A stretch of 64,000 nt of DNA from Arenicola marina (lineage: Eukaryota; Annelida; Polychaeta; Arenicolidae), in contig OZ025248.1 in NCBI GenBank assembly GCA_964019135.1, forward strand, positions 43,765,670-43,829,669, written 5' to 3'. The position numbers and the translations under genes are program-made. Shown here piece after piece: positions 34,003 through 43,592 of the stretch. The number at the start of each line of letters is the position of its first letter. Position 1 is the first letter of the stretch. The notes under the pieces are model-generated. The model did no database searches, was not told the DNA's origin, and saw only the letters and a program-made list of their open reading frames with translations.

Positions 34003-34647
34003 GCAGATCGTCCTACCATGGAAACCCTACTCTACCTATTTCCTCGCTGGTCCTTCCAAGTGTGGGAAGACTCAATGGATACAACGATTTATACATCATA
34101 AGAATAAGATGTTTCAAGATCCCTCACCCAGTAAAGTTATTTATTTCTACGGGGTTTGGCAACATATTTTTGAACAGATGGAACGTGACGGTATCATATT
34201 TGTTAAAGGTTTACCGATGATGAAAGAAGTGGATACTTATGGAGATGGAGAACATACGCGGTTGGTGATTGATGATCTTTATCTAGAAGCGGCGGCTTCT
34301 ACTCTCGTCAGCAACTTATTTACGCGTGAATCACATCACAGAAAGCTAAGCGTCGTCTTAGTGAGTCAAAATCTATTTCACGCAGGACGCTATTCGAGAA
34401 CTATATACAACTGAATACGGAGTATTTAGTATTATTCAAAAGCCCACGTGACGCCAATCAGATTCAGTATCTGGCGAGGCAGTTATACCCACATCACGTA
34501 CAGGCTTTCATGAGTGCCTACCAGGATGCAACGTCTGCGATGCATGGGTATTTAGTGGTGGACGCTACCGTTAACGCTTTGGACGACTACCGATTGCGGT
34601 CACGTGTGTTTCCTGGTGAACCCATGTGGATCTACACCTATAAATAG
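33995..34647 (+). pseudogene. genome-packaging ATPase (FtsK/A32-like), frameshifted
   Basis: Powers DNA packaging into the capsid in this family. Walker A is G-P-S-K-C-G-K-T and Walker B is R-L-V-I-D-D-L, followed by V-V-L-V-S-Q-N (sensor-like). The frame is open to 34414. The family C-terminal pattern (P-R-D-A-N-Q, A-R-Q-L-Y-P) continues in another frame to TAG 34645-34647, so an indel lies near 34385-34414. The final codons overlap the TATA box of the next gene. Confidence 0.88.
34639..34647 (+). promoter_or_regulatory. TATA box TATAAATAG
   Basis: Lies 38 bp before ATG 34685. Its last three bases are the ATPase stop codon. Confidence 0.65.
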
Positions 34648-34684
34648 CGTGTCTCCCGCATAGTTTCGGCAAACAATAGTGGAA

Positions 34685-35035
34685 ATGTCCAACAAAGTGA
34701 AGGAAGAGAGCGATTTTCTCAGCTTAGTAACCAAGGCAGATCCCCAACAAAGACTAGCACTCCTTTCAACAGCTACAGCCAACCAAGTTCTTGTTTTGCG
34801 TGAAATCATTATAAATATTTTACGTGGACGTTTCGCATTGTCAGCTGAACAGATTCAAGTGCTGAATCCATTCAAACGCTTTTTACGACTTTTATCTCAA
34901 CCATCACCAACGTTGTCAGCCTCCAGGACTCTATTGAGACGACATAGTAGACATATTCAGATACTTCTTCAGACGGTGTGGTCTCACTTGCATCCACTGC
35001 TACGCGATGAAGAAAGCCGTTCTGATACCTATTGA
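34685..35035 (+). CDS. small conserved Polinton protein
   Basis: 116 codons from ATG 34685. The pattern is D-P-Q-Q-R-L-A-L-L, A-T-A-N-Q-V-L-V-L-R-E-I, L-S-A-E-Q-I-Q-V-L, then R-F-L-R-L-L and an Arg-rich hydrophobic tail. I recognise this as a recurring small Polinton gene; function is unknown. Helical throughout. Overlaps the next start (35007) in a different frame. Confidence 0.6.
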   Translation: MSNKVKEESDFLSLVTKADPQQRLALLSTATANQVLVLREIIINILRGRFALSAEQIQVLNPFKRFLRLLSQPSPTLSASRTLLRRHSRHIQILLQTVWSHLHPLLRDEESRSDTY

Positions 35036-35069
35036 GAAATACGACCGATTGATAAAACTCATACAACAA

Positions 35070-37113
35070 CCCAGCCAGCATGGCATTATCGGCCCAACGT
35101 TGTTTTTAGGTAGGCAACGCAACCGTTTGCTAGTATACATAGGCGCAACGTAATACCGACCGTCATCTGCGCTCTGCACCCAACCGTTGGCAATGGAATG
35201 TTGGCCCAACATTGCGCCTACGTATCAGCGTACTGCCGTTAGCGCAAAACACAGCGCTATCTAGCGAGTTTTTGAAGCGACACTTCCATGCGTCAATTTT
35301 CCAAGTGACTGTAAGTTATCGTGAATTTTGAGATTTTGATTCATTTGGCGCATTATTATAGTCTTGTCGGTCTGTTTATAGTATCGGATTATGTAATTTA
35401 TGCACTGACTTAATTAGAACTGTAATATAATGGTACAGCGGAAGAAAACGGTCACTGAGTATGCAGTGTCTGACCTTTCCTGTATTATCGCTCACACGAG
35501 AGTTTTGAGCTCTTTTCTTAAAATCAAACACTGTCAAACCAGTGCAAAACCTTTAGTCATGGGCAGGTGAAGGCTTGAACAGCACTTCAAACGATTTACT
35601 TTAATCTTACCACAGTGTTTGACTAGCTAGCCTGCCCCTGGCTGAAGGTTTTGATGTCATTAAACTTATTAGGGATGGGGCAAGGGTAGCCCCGTTTGAT
35701 GGCGTTAAAGGTTACGGCAGACTGATAGGCCGTCCTTACCGCCACGGCGTAGGTCGCCATATTCAGTCTAAAAAACGGTGAGATGTCCAATTTACAAGTT
35801 GCTGGAGGTTTTGACACGAAACACTTACCTCTAATTTTTAGTTGTTTAAGTTCAGGAGCATTATCCTCAAGGAGTGTCTGACTGAAATACGTTTCATGCA
35901 ACTAACACTAGCTGAACTCATTCATTTTGTTCACTAACAAGTTTTCCTGGCTGGCATTGCCATCTTCTTGTGTTGTCTCGTCCCACGAGATCGCTAGATG
36001 TCGCTAGTTCCTTCCGGTCAACGCCCTCTAGCGAACTGGCTGAGCATTTCCCAAAGACCTGGTTCCCGTTCTGTTTATCAACAGTGACAAGTATCTACTC
36101 ACCTGTTTTCTGTACACCTGACAGAAAAACACGTGTCACTGTTAATAAACAGAAAGAGTGTTGGAACCAGGTCTTTGGGAAATGCGCAGCCAGTTCGCCA
36201 GAGGGCGTTTACCGGAAGAAACGAGTGACATCTAGCGGTCTCGTGAGACGACAAAACACAAGACAACAAAACTTGTCAGCAAAAGTTGTTAACGGACCAA
36301 ATAAAAGAATTGAGTAAGTATTAGTAGCAGGAAACTTATTTCTGTCAGACACTCCTGGAATATAATGTTCTGGAACCTAAAAAAGTAAGAATTAAAGGTG
36401 AGTGTTTTGTATATAAACTTCTAGCAACTTATAAAGTGGACCTCTCACGGTGATTGGGACCAAACATGGGGACCTACGGTGTGGCTGTTATGGACATAGA
36501 ACAATATAAAATCCATAACAAGCCATCTGATGGGGCTAGGGCAAGGGGTATTTCCGTTCCTCGGGAATGGGCTTTTCATTTCACTGTGAACTGGGAATGA
36601 GGAAAATAATTCTTCGTGAACTGGGAATGGGATATTAGCCGACAGCAGTGATCGAGTATTTTCATTAATCGTGAACTGGGAATTTTAATATTAAATAACT
36701 CTGAATTGGGAAATGGCCAATTTATATCATGTATCCGCCCTATTAAACAAGGCACATAATTATGGAAAATATAAATGAGTCATGTATACCTATTAAGAAT
36801 TCATGTATTGCACTTTTTAAGGTTTTTGTCAATAAATTAGTGAACAACATTTGCAATGGTTCAATAGTGGATTAATATCGGTAGAACGTCGGCGGCGCAC
36901 ATTGGCCCACTGTTGGCCTATGGTTGGGCCATCGTTGGCAGCTAATGTTGGCCCAAGGTTGGCAGATGGTTGGGCCATTGTTGGCAGACAACGTTGAAAC
37001 AATCATTCCCCAATGAGCACCCACTCGTTGGCCCAATGTTCTTTGCCGACATTGAGCCAACATTGCCGACAACGTTGTTTCACGGTTGGCAGATGGTTGC
37101 CATGCTGGCTGGG
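35070..37113. mobile_element. 2.04-kb non-autonomous DNA transposon inside the Polinton
   Basis: Perfect 16-bp terminal inverted repeats: CCCAGCCAGCATGGCA at 35070-35085 and its complement at 37098-37113. Both ends carry subterminal arrays of TTGGCCCAACGTTGGC-like motifs (35088-35215 and 36895-37095). No transposase frame. A target duplication is not clear (AA at most). A short direct repeat GTGAACTGGGAAT occurs at least three times near 36585-36690. Confidence 0.8.
35785..36450. repeat. large foldback element within the inserted transposon
   Basis: Two arms of roughly 300 bp meet near 36115. Pairs include TTTACAAGTTGC / GCAACTTATAAA, AGGAGTGTCTGAC / GTCAGACACTCCT, and GGGAAATGCGCAGCCAGTTC against GAACTGGCTGAGCATTTCCC. 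Frames inside the arms are artefacts. Confidence 0.85.
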
Positions 37114-37541
37114 AAGAGACGCCACAACCCGTGGGAGAAATCTCTCCTCGACATGATATCACTGTTGTTCGTGCCGCTTCGCCTATTCCCACTGAGGATA
37201 AAGTGACACATAATCTGACTGAAGCAGTTATTGTCAGTGCATTACCGAAAAATTGTCAACATAAAATGAAGTCGTTGTTGGATTTGATAGAATCTGACAT
37301 AAAATGGAATGAACGAGGGGAAGTCTACATTCGAGAATCGTTCATCCCCGGAAGCCACATCGTCGATCTTTTGAAAGACGTCTGCCGCCAATCTACACGG
37401 TTTACCCCGAGAGGAGCGAATGAATTTTACCAGCTTCTGCGGGAAAGAAATGTCCCCTTAAGTTTCATCACCAACACACAACGACTTCGGGGATTGAGAG
37501 CTGAGGAGCATCCCCCTTCGCAGTGGATTACATTATAACCG

Positions 37542-38621
37542 ATGGAAGATGTTTTGTCTCGCATATACTTTGACCCCAACCACCCCGCAGCATTCAGCGG
37601 TCCATCGCGATTGTATAAGACATTGCGTGCTGAAGGTGTACAGGTGACGCGTTCACAAATCCGACAATTTCTTCGAAAACAACAAGTGTACACTCTTCAC
37701 CGACCCATCAGGAAATCATCACATGAACGTCAAGTGGTGGTGGGTGGCTTAGGCTACCAATGGGATGCGGATTTGGTGGATATGGTAAAATACAAGGAGA
37801 GTAACGACAAATACATCTATATTCTAGTAGCCATTGATATCTTGTCTAGATACGCTTATACACGAGCTCTCCCATCAAAGAAAGGAACAGATGTAGCGGC
37901 AGCTTTTGAAGATATTTTTCAACACGCGCAAGCCCCCTCCCATCTTCGCACTGATAAAGGACAAGAATTTAAAGCCAAGACAGTGCAGCGTGTGTTGAGA
38001 AATCACCAGTGTAAACATTTTGTCAGCCATTCCGTTACCAAAGCCAATTACGCGGAACGTTTCATTAAAACGTTGAAAGGACATATTACTCGTTATTTCT
38101 TTCACAAACAATCGCACCGATGGATCGATGTACTGCGCCCCATGACGGAGAGTTACAACGCCTCCTTTCATCGATCCATACAAATGTCACCACGAGAGGT
38201 CAATACGGATAATGAAGTACAGGTGTGGCAGAGAGTCTATCATCCCGCTATCCCTCGACCACTTCGTTCATCGGTATTCATATTCCCCATTGGCAGTCAT
38301 GTTCGCGTGTCTTACATCAGAGAGAAATTTTCTAGAGAATACGATGAGAAATGGTCTGGAGAAGTGTTTAAAGTTCACAGTCGTCAAATGCGAGAAGGAA
38401 TTCCTTCGTATGAGATTGAAGATCTTACCGGTGAACGCATCGTTGGACATTTTCGAAAAGGTGAACTACAACGAATCAACCCGAACCCGAGGGTTTATTT
38501 CACGTGGAAAAAATATTGAAAAGAAGACGCGGTCGCCGTCAAGAAGTATTGGTTCGCTTTCGTGGTTGGCCTTCAAAATTTGATACGTGGTTGGATTCAC
38601 GACAAGTCGAAGAAATTTAAG
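37542..38621 (+). pseudogene. Polinton DDE integrase with a severed chromodomain
   Basis: Retrovirus-like integrase that joins the element ends to target DNA with a 6-bp stagger. The frame 37542-38519 (325 codons) is intact, with catalytic residues in W-D-A-D-L-V-D, R-T-D-K-G-Q-E-F and N-Y-A-E-R-F-I-K (D, D, E). A TGA at 38517-38519 then interrupts. The same frame continues for 33 codons to TAA with E-V-L-V-R-F-R-G-W-P-S-K-F-D-T-W, the chromodomain end found on many Polinton integrases. Catalytic core possibly functional, targeting domain lost unless the stop is read through. Confidence 0.9.
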
Positions 38622-38635
38622 TCCATCAGAAAATA

Positions 38636-38644
38636 TATAAATAG
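38636..38644 (+). promoter_or_regulatory. TATA box TATAAATAG
   Basis: 62-70 bp before ATG 38706. It is too close to the Met at 38655 for that codon to be in the transcript, which favours 38706. Confidence 0.6.
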
Positions 38645-38705
38645 TTGTGAAAGCATGACAACTACAATAGTCGTCACCGAGCGATACACACACGTCGCAC
38701 CCAAA

Positions 38706-39266
38706 ATGAATTTTACCACTTACATCCTGTTGTGTGTGTTTTGCGGGAGAGGATTGTGCGGTTGTCATACCTCCATGTTTATGAACACCATATCTTGCAT
38801 GGGACTTGAGATAGAACAGTTTCCCGATGTCACCGAATCCGTTCGACTACAAACCAGTCACATCGACATCTTGAATACATCCCTTGCCACGTTGCCAATT
38901 CTGTCGCGAGAGGCGTGGCCCAGCTTGTGGACTATGGAAGTGCGAGATAACAGATGGCTTGCGTGTGAAAAAGTTTTGTCATTTCAAAACTACTCGCAAG
39001 ACTGGTTGCTTTTGGTGACAGACTGCGACGATGCAAATGTAAATTATCCCTGTCTACAAAGTCTACCTTCTTACGACAACCGCTGGACTGGACTTGTTAT
39101 CATATTATTTGCCTTGACAATCGTAGCCACGATTGTCTACTTGCTTTATCATTCAGCTACACGTCACCAGAGAAGAACATCAAGTCGTCGTATAAATACG
39201 AGAACAGTCGTGCGGACTGTTTCAGTTGATGATGCAGAGGCAACCTTTTCACATCTATCTCACTAG
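38706..39266 (+). CDS. single-pass membrane protein of the Polinton, unknown
   Basis: 186 codons from ATG 38706. An N-terminal hydrophobic signal (F-T-T-Y-I-L-L-C-V-F-C) is followed by a Cys-containing ectodomain of about 110 residues (including W-L-A-C-E and V-T-D-C-D), a transmembrane helix G-L-V-I-I-L-F-A-L-T-I-V-A-T-I-V-Y-L-L, and a short Arg-rich cytoplasmic tail. A type I topology is predicted. The ectodomain has a Leu-rich stretch (S-V-R-L-Q-T, D-I-L-N-T-S-L) recalling a leucine-rich-repeat end cap, not certain. Its 3' end overlaps the next promoter and start. Intact, unlike most neighbours. Confidence 0.65.
   Translation: MNFTTYILLCVFCGRGLCGCHTSMFMNTISCMGLEIEQFPDVTESVRLQTSHIDILNTSLATLPILSREAWPSLWTMEVRDNRWLACEKVLSFQNYSQDWLLLVTDCDDANVNYPCLQSLPSYDNRWTGLVIILFALTIVATIVYLLYHSATRHQRRTSSRRINTRTVVRTVSVDDAEATFSHLSH
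39191..39199 (+). promoter_or_regulatory. TATA box TATAAATAC
   Basis: 30-38 bp before ATG 39229, embedded in the last codons of the membrane-protein gene. Confidence 0.6.
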
Positions 39267-39636
39267 CGCCGATTCCAAAGAGTATTATCCAGGAAATACT
39301 CCGAGCGACTTCACTGTTCGTTTCAAGAATCCCATTCCCCTACCTGGACACTGGGTGTGCACACTATTAGATGCCACGACACCTAAGGGGTGGCGAAAAG
39401 AATCATTGATTTGTGCGAACGTATGCGACGTCTCCTTTACTCCCCACGGAAACCTTCCCATTTTAAGACGGAGATTCGACCGCGCCATTTTAAATTTGCA
39501 ATATATTCCTGTAGTGAAACAGGAATTAACTGACTTGAGAATATTTCTACTTTCCAACTCGGGTGTTGCATTTAAACAATCTCCCACCGACGAGTGGTCG
39601 TGCGTTTTATATTTCGTACCCACTCCCGGTCCCTGA
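39229..39636 (+). CDS. penton / minor-capsid-like protein
   Basis: 135 codons from ATG 39229, overlapping the end of the previous gene. The opening F-H-I-Y-L-T-S-A-D-S, Y-Y-P-G-N-T-P-S-D-F and G-H-W-V-C-T-L matches the N-terminal pattern of the Polinton minor capsid (penton) protein, which occupies capsid vertices. It is probably short for the family, so a 3' lesion is possible. Gene order next to the basic protein and major capsid supports the call. Confidence 0.6.
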   Translation: MMQRQPFHIYLTSADSKEYYPGNTPSDFTVRFKNPIPLPGHWVCTLLDATTPKGWRKESLICANVCDVSFTPHGNLPILRRRFDRAILNLQYIPVVKQELTDLRIFLLSNSGVAFKQSPTDEWSCVLYFVPTPGP

Positions 39637-39641
39637 TCATC

Positions 39642-39979
39642 ATGAGATATATCCCATTTACCCTCGACGTGGAAAAGTTGAAACGGGTGGAGCGAGAGGC
39701 AACGTTACTTTTGTCTCCCCCGTGGCGCAAACTGTGTCTCGCGCTAGATCTCGTCTTCGACGGATGAATGAGACTATAAAAGCATCGTCTTCCGCCAAGA
39801 ACCGTAGACGAAGAAAAAAGACTGCCAGTGCGAGTACTGCCCAAAGAAAGAGAAAGTTGAACGCAAGCAGAAAGAAGAAGAAAAAGGCCGTTGCAGCAAA
39901 AAAGAAGAAGAGACCCGTCAAGAAAACTTCACGTCGAAAGAGTCACTCCACACCTACTAGAGATATATTTACGATATGA
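39642..39979 (+). CDS. basic core-like protein
   Basis: The open frame runs in phase with 39563-39979. Its middle reads Y-P-R-R-G-K-V-E-T-G-G and V-T-F-V-S-P-V-A-Q, then it becomes about 60 residues of almost pure Lys/Arg/Ser, like a DNA-condensing core protein. The start is unclear: ATG 39642 is in another phase, and ATG 39563 lies inside the penton-like gene, so a small indel near 39650-39700 or an overlapping start is possible. It ends in ATGA (39976-39979), overlapping the capsid start. Confidence 0.55.
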
Positions 39980-41265
39980 GCGGTGAAGAAATGGAAACAA
40001 GCGGAGAGAGTTTTAAATCTTGTCTTGATGTCTTTCGTCTACCCCCTACAGAATCGCTTGTGGAAAAGAAAAAATACATAGAATATCGTCCTCTCACTCA
40101 AGTAACGGAGGGAGCTCCCATTGAATTCGTCATAGCGGCGAGTCAGGGTCAATACATAGATCTGAAGAACTCCTTTCTTTCCTTGAAAGCGAGAATTGTG
40201 GATAAAAACGGTCAAGCTTTGGCCGTGGGCAAGCTGGCGTCTCCCATCAACTTGACCTTCCAAAGTCTGTTTCAACAAGTGGATGTCAGCTTAGAAGGAA
40301 ACAAAATCACACAGACGGGAGTAAATTTTGCACACGAAGCATATTTGGATACTTTGCTTCACGCTAATGCTGACCAAGCGAATGGCAAGTTGCAATCCGA
40401 AGGCTTCTTTCTCGATACTTTCGCGTTTATGGATGAAGCCAGTCCTTTATCCACCAACGGAGGATTAACACAGCGCTACGCTCTGTTCCAACAAGGGAGG
40501 TGGGTGGAACTCCTCGGGCAACTAAGAGTCGACTTTTTCCAACAAGAAAAATTTTTGTTGGATAACGTGGATATGGGACTACGATTGTGGCTTAACAAAC
40601 CTGATCTCTATCTCATCACTCCCGAGACGGATGAAGGTTACCGACTGTAACTCACAAACGTCATTTTCCACATATGCAAGGTCAATGTAGTCCCTCAAAT
40701 TATTAAAGCGCATGCAGACGTGTTGCAGACAATCACTGCCAAGTGTCCCTATTTGAAAAGGGATTCTAAAAGATATTCTCTATTACGAGGAGAGAATTCA
40801 TTCGCCTTCGAAGACATCTTTCAAGGAAGAGTACCTCAGAAAATTACCATTGCCTTGGTGAAATCGGTTGCCTACAACGGAGATTATCAGCAGAATCCCT
40901 TCAACTTTATCCATCAACAATTGGAGCAACTGACTGTGACTGTCAACGATGACCCAACACCCTTTCGTACGTTAAACACTAACTTCGCACAAAAGCAATA
41001 TCTTCAGGGATACCGCACTCTATATATGTCAGATGACCCTGCACTCATTCCGAGAAGAGACTACACGGCGGGATACAGTATTTTCCATCTTCCCCTTCAA
41101 GTTGTTTACGACCCACAGAACTTCCCCCGACAGCAAGCGGGATCACTGAAAATTCAAGGCCACTTTGAGTCGGCGCTCCCTGAAAACACCGATGTGCTGA
41201 TCATTGGAGAATTTCCTCGAGTGCTTCACGTGGATGCCAGTCGAAACGTATTTCTACACTCATGA
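39976..41265 (+). pseudogene. Polinton major capsid protein with one nonsense codon
   Basis: Double-jelly-roll capsid protein. The first part (39976-40650) has the family pattern L-P-P-T-E, E-G-A-P-I-E-F, Y-I-D-L-K-N-S-F-L, and F-Q-Q-V-D-V-S-L. A TAA at 40648-40650 interrupts. The same frame then stays open to 41265 with N-G-D-Y-Q-Q-N-P-F-N-F and L-P-L-Q-V-V-Y. No frameshift is seen, so one substitution may be the only lesion. Its stop shares ATGA with the protease start. Confidence 0.9.
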
Positions 41266-41771
41266 ATACGTCTCAATTACAAACAGCCCTGGAAAGGGAT
41301 TCGTGTTGGAGATGGAGACAATTCGCCGTCTTGGCCGCCGATCAGTTTCACGTTGACCTTCCACCTGGTGGCTATATCGTGAATACAGATAGATCCAATC
41401 AATCAGGGAGACACTGGTTGGCTTTCTATAAAATGTCATCGGGGAAAATTGAGATGTTTGACTCACTAGGAAAACCAATTCGTGCCTATGTGAACCTTAA
41501 ACACTTGGAATATTTCATTCAACAACCCATGAGAGCGGTGTGGCAGTCACTTGGCACAGATGTATGCGGAGAATACTGTCTATTTTACTTATATTTCAAA
41601 TGTCGAAATTACTCCATGTCAAGAATCTATCGAGAGTATTGGTCTCCAAACACCATGTGCAATGACAACTATATTCATAATTTCCGATCTGTTCACTTTC
41701 CGCGTATCACTCGCCGGCAGTCCCCGCGTTTTATGCAAATCGCGTGCAAGACCTCTTTACCCATGGTCTAA
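41262..41771 (+). CDS. adenain-type cysteine protease
   Basis: 169 codons, starting in an ATGA overlap with the capsid stop. A family C5-like protease expected to mature virion proteins. The catalytic set is visible: His in R-H-W-L-A-F, Asp in M-F-D-S-L-G, Gln in W-Q-S-L-G-T-D and Cys in C-G-E-Y-C-L. Open throughout. The last 69 codons lie inside the right terminal inverted repeat, so they are duplicated antisense at the left end. AATAAA at 41885-41890 may serve as its polyadenylation signal. Confidence 0.9.
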   Translation: MNTSQLQTALERDSCWRWRQFAVLAADQFHVDLPPGGYIVNTDRSNQSGRHWLAFYKMSSGKIEMFDSLGKPIRAYVNLKHLEYFIQQPMRAVWQSLGTDVCGEYCLFYLYFKCRNYSMSRIYREYWSPNTMCNDNYIHNFRSVHFPRITRRQSPRFMQIACKTSLPMV

Positions 41772-42611
41772 ATTGTCATGTCTAATAATATGATATGAAG
41801 GTGTATATTTTTGTGATACTAAGTTTTTTGTCCACGATAGATGTTGTAGCGGGTAATGGTATTCATGTATTGTAGTGATATAGGAATAAAAACTTTGCAA
41901 AATGGATGATTGTATTTGCGTTAATATGGTTTACTCGATACATATCCTTAGGTTTTTACAAACAAACAAACATATTACACATCTTATAGGATCTCACATG
42001 ACCTGTTCAACGCAAACATTGATTATATACACGTGTCATTGACAATTTATCGTACTGTAACGCGAGAATATACAGTTTACATGGCGATATCTATAGCGAT
42101 TAAATGATTTGCTGTTTCATCAAAGGAAAATGACTTGTCCATCTATTACCTATTCATAATAGTACTTGATCGCAGTTTGAAGACTTCAAACAATGATTAA
42201 TGACATAGTCAACACCTTAATTGCCTCTTCCACCACCCATGTCTTCTTCATTCACTCGTACTATAGCACGAGAACATAGACAAACAATGATTAATAACCT
42301 TGTTGAATATACCTATTTACATACTAATTTATACTATTTATACCCCGTAATATAACGCGGAAACAAAGACTTCAAGCAATTATGAATGACCTTGTTGACA
42401 GCTTAATTTGCTATTTACATCATAATTTATGCTAATTATACCCCGTGCTATAGCACGGAAACAAAGACTTTTGACAAAAATTAATGACCTCATTAACTCG
42501 TGACCGGCAATTTCAAATCGATATTTCAAAATTTCAAATATATATATATTTCAAAACCAGGGGGGTGGGGGGGGGGTCATGGGGGTAGCAAAAAGCTCAG
42601 CATATACTACT
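41565..42611. repeat. Polinton right terminal inverted repeat
   Basis: 1,047 bp, inverted relative to 25709-26633. Holds the protease 3' end, AATAAA at 41885, degenerate subterminal units of about 100 bp, a TA run near 42540 and a G-run near 42560. Ends in GCATATACTACT at 42611. Confidence 0.92.
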
Positions 42612-42617
42612 TGCATA
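42612..42617. repeat. Polinton target-site duplication, right
   Basis: TGCATA, identical to 25703-25708, followed directly by the RT catalytic codons. Confidence 0.93.
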
Positions 42618-43592
42618 TTTCATCTCCTTGATGATTTTCTAACAGTAGACCACCCCCAAGCATGTGGGGAAAGAACAACAGCACCCTGTTTCATAGAATG
42701 TCAATACCAACTGCTCCCCACAAGACCATGGGACCTACTACTCAGTTGGAATATCTTGGTATAACGCTTGATTCTATGGCAATGGAGGCCCGCCTTCCGG
42801 ACAGTAAGCTCTCACGGATTAACACACTGTTGACAGACTTTTTAGGTAAAAGCAGTTGTACTGAGAGAGACCTTCTCAAGCTTCTGGGACATTTTAACTT
42901 TGCTTGCAGAGTTATTCGCCCTGGTCGAACCTTCATTTGCAGGATTATTGAAGCTTCAAAGAAAGCCCGCAAACTATATCATCATGTGTATCTTGACTCA
43001 GAATGTAAAGCAGATATCAGAATGTGGCAGGAATTACTCAGCAAGTGGAATGGGGTTTCTCTGTTCCTGGATTCAGACTTCACACCTGCACCGGATATGG
43101 CACTGTTCACCGACGCCTCTGGGCTAGAATACGGGGGATACCATGAAGGCCAATGGTTTAATGCCCCTTGGCCTAGTGGTCTGTCAAACTTTGGTGAAGG
43201 GAAACATTCCATTGCCTACAAAGAACTTTATCCCATCGTCGTCGCTGCATTGCTCTGGGCGGACAGATGGAGACGGAAGCGCCTAATGTTTTACTGTGAT
43301 AATATGTCTACCATCCATGTCAAACAAATACATAGATGTATTTCATGTAAATAAAAAATATTATATCCTGCAAAAAGGGCGGTCCAGATCACCTGACATA
43401 ATGTCATTAGTGCGTCGCCTAGTGACATGTGCTGCATTCCATAATTTTGATTTCTCTGCTACATTCATCCCTGGTCTCCAGAATGAAATTGTTGATTCAT
43501 TATCTCGATTTCAGATGACCAGATTGCGTCAACTAGCACCAACGGCTCACAAGGAAGCCTGCCCATTTCCCTCACAAGTGATGTTCCTTTGA
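42618..43592 (+). pseudogene. DIRS-type RT C-terminal half and RNase H, broken
   Basis: Resumes at F-H-L-L-D-D-F-L, the RT catalytic L-D-D box. A frame change follows near 42640-42700. Then comes G-P-T-T-Q-L-E-Y-L-G-I-T-L-D (RT thumb edge). RNase H residues appear in L-F-T-D-A-S-G, A-Y-K-E-L-Y and Y-C-D-N-M-S-T. A 45-bp insertion at 43322-43366 interrupts next. The last part (to 43592) has K-G-R-S-R-S-P-D-I-M and G-L-Q-N-E-I-V-D-S-L-S-R, the usual end of DIRS-clade RNase H. Confidence 0.88.
43322..43366 (+). repeat. 45-bp inserted copy of the element's 3'-end sequence
   Basis: AAACAAATACATAGATGTAT... matches 46331-46375 with a single difference in the part compared. It contains ATACATAGATGTAT and AATAAAAAATATTATAT. 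It breaks the RNase H frame. Confidence 0.75.

Larger units (their letters stand above)
35007..37538 (+). pseudogene. Polinton accessory gene split by a transposon
   Basis: The 5' part starts at ATG 35007 with K-A-V-L-I-P-I-E-K-Y-D-R-L and is cut at about 35069. The 3' part resumes after 37113 and ends at TAA 37536-37538, with S-L-L-D-L-I-E, W-N-E-R-G-E-V and P-G-S-H-I-V-D-L-L-K-D, typical of a Polinton protein encoded just before the integrase. The Met at 37086 that opens the long 3' frame belongs to the inserted element. Role unknown; inactivated by the insertion. Confidence 0.7.
25709..42611 (+). mobile_element. Polinton/Maverick (virus-like DNA transposon), degraded
   Basis: 16,903 bp. 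Termini are AGTAGTATATGCTGAGC at left and its complement at right, with the AG...CT ends and 6-bp duplication known for Polintons. The gene set is complete for the group: family-B polymerase, integrase, packaging ATPase, adenain-like protease, major capsid, penton-like and accessory proteins. Polymerase, ATPase, integrase and capsid genes each carry stop or frame lesions, and one accessory gene contains a 2-kb insertion. The copy is inferred to be immobile. It lies in the same orientation as the retroelement it disrupts. Confidence 0.95.

Noticed and set aside
37086..37200. ATG-initiated N-terminus of the frame before the integrase
   Set aside because: The first codons belong to the end of the inserted transposon; the real gene starts at 35007.
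39572..39921. Phe-rich minus-strand frames opposite the basic protein
   Set aside because: Antisense of Lys/Arg codons; no independent support.
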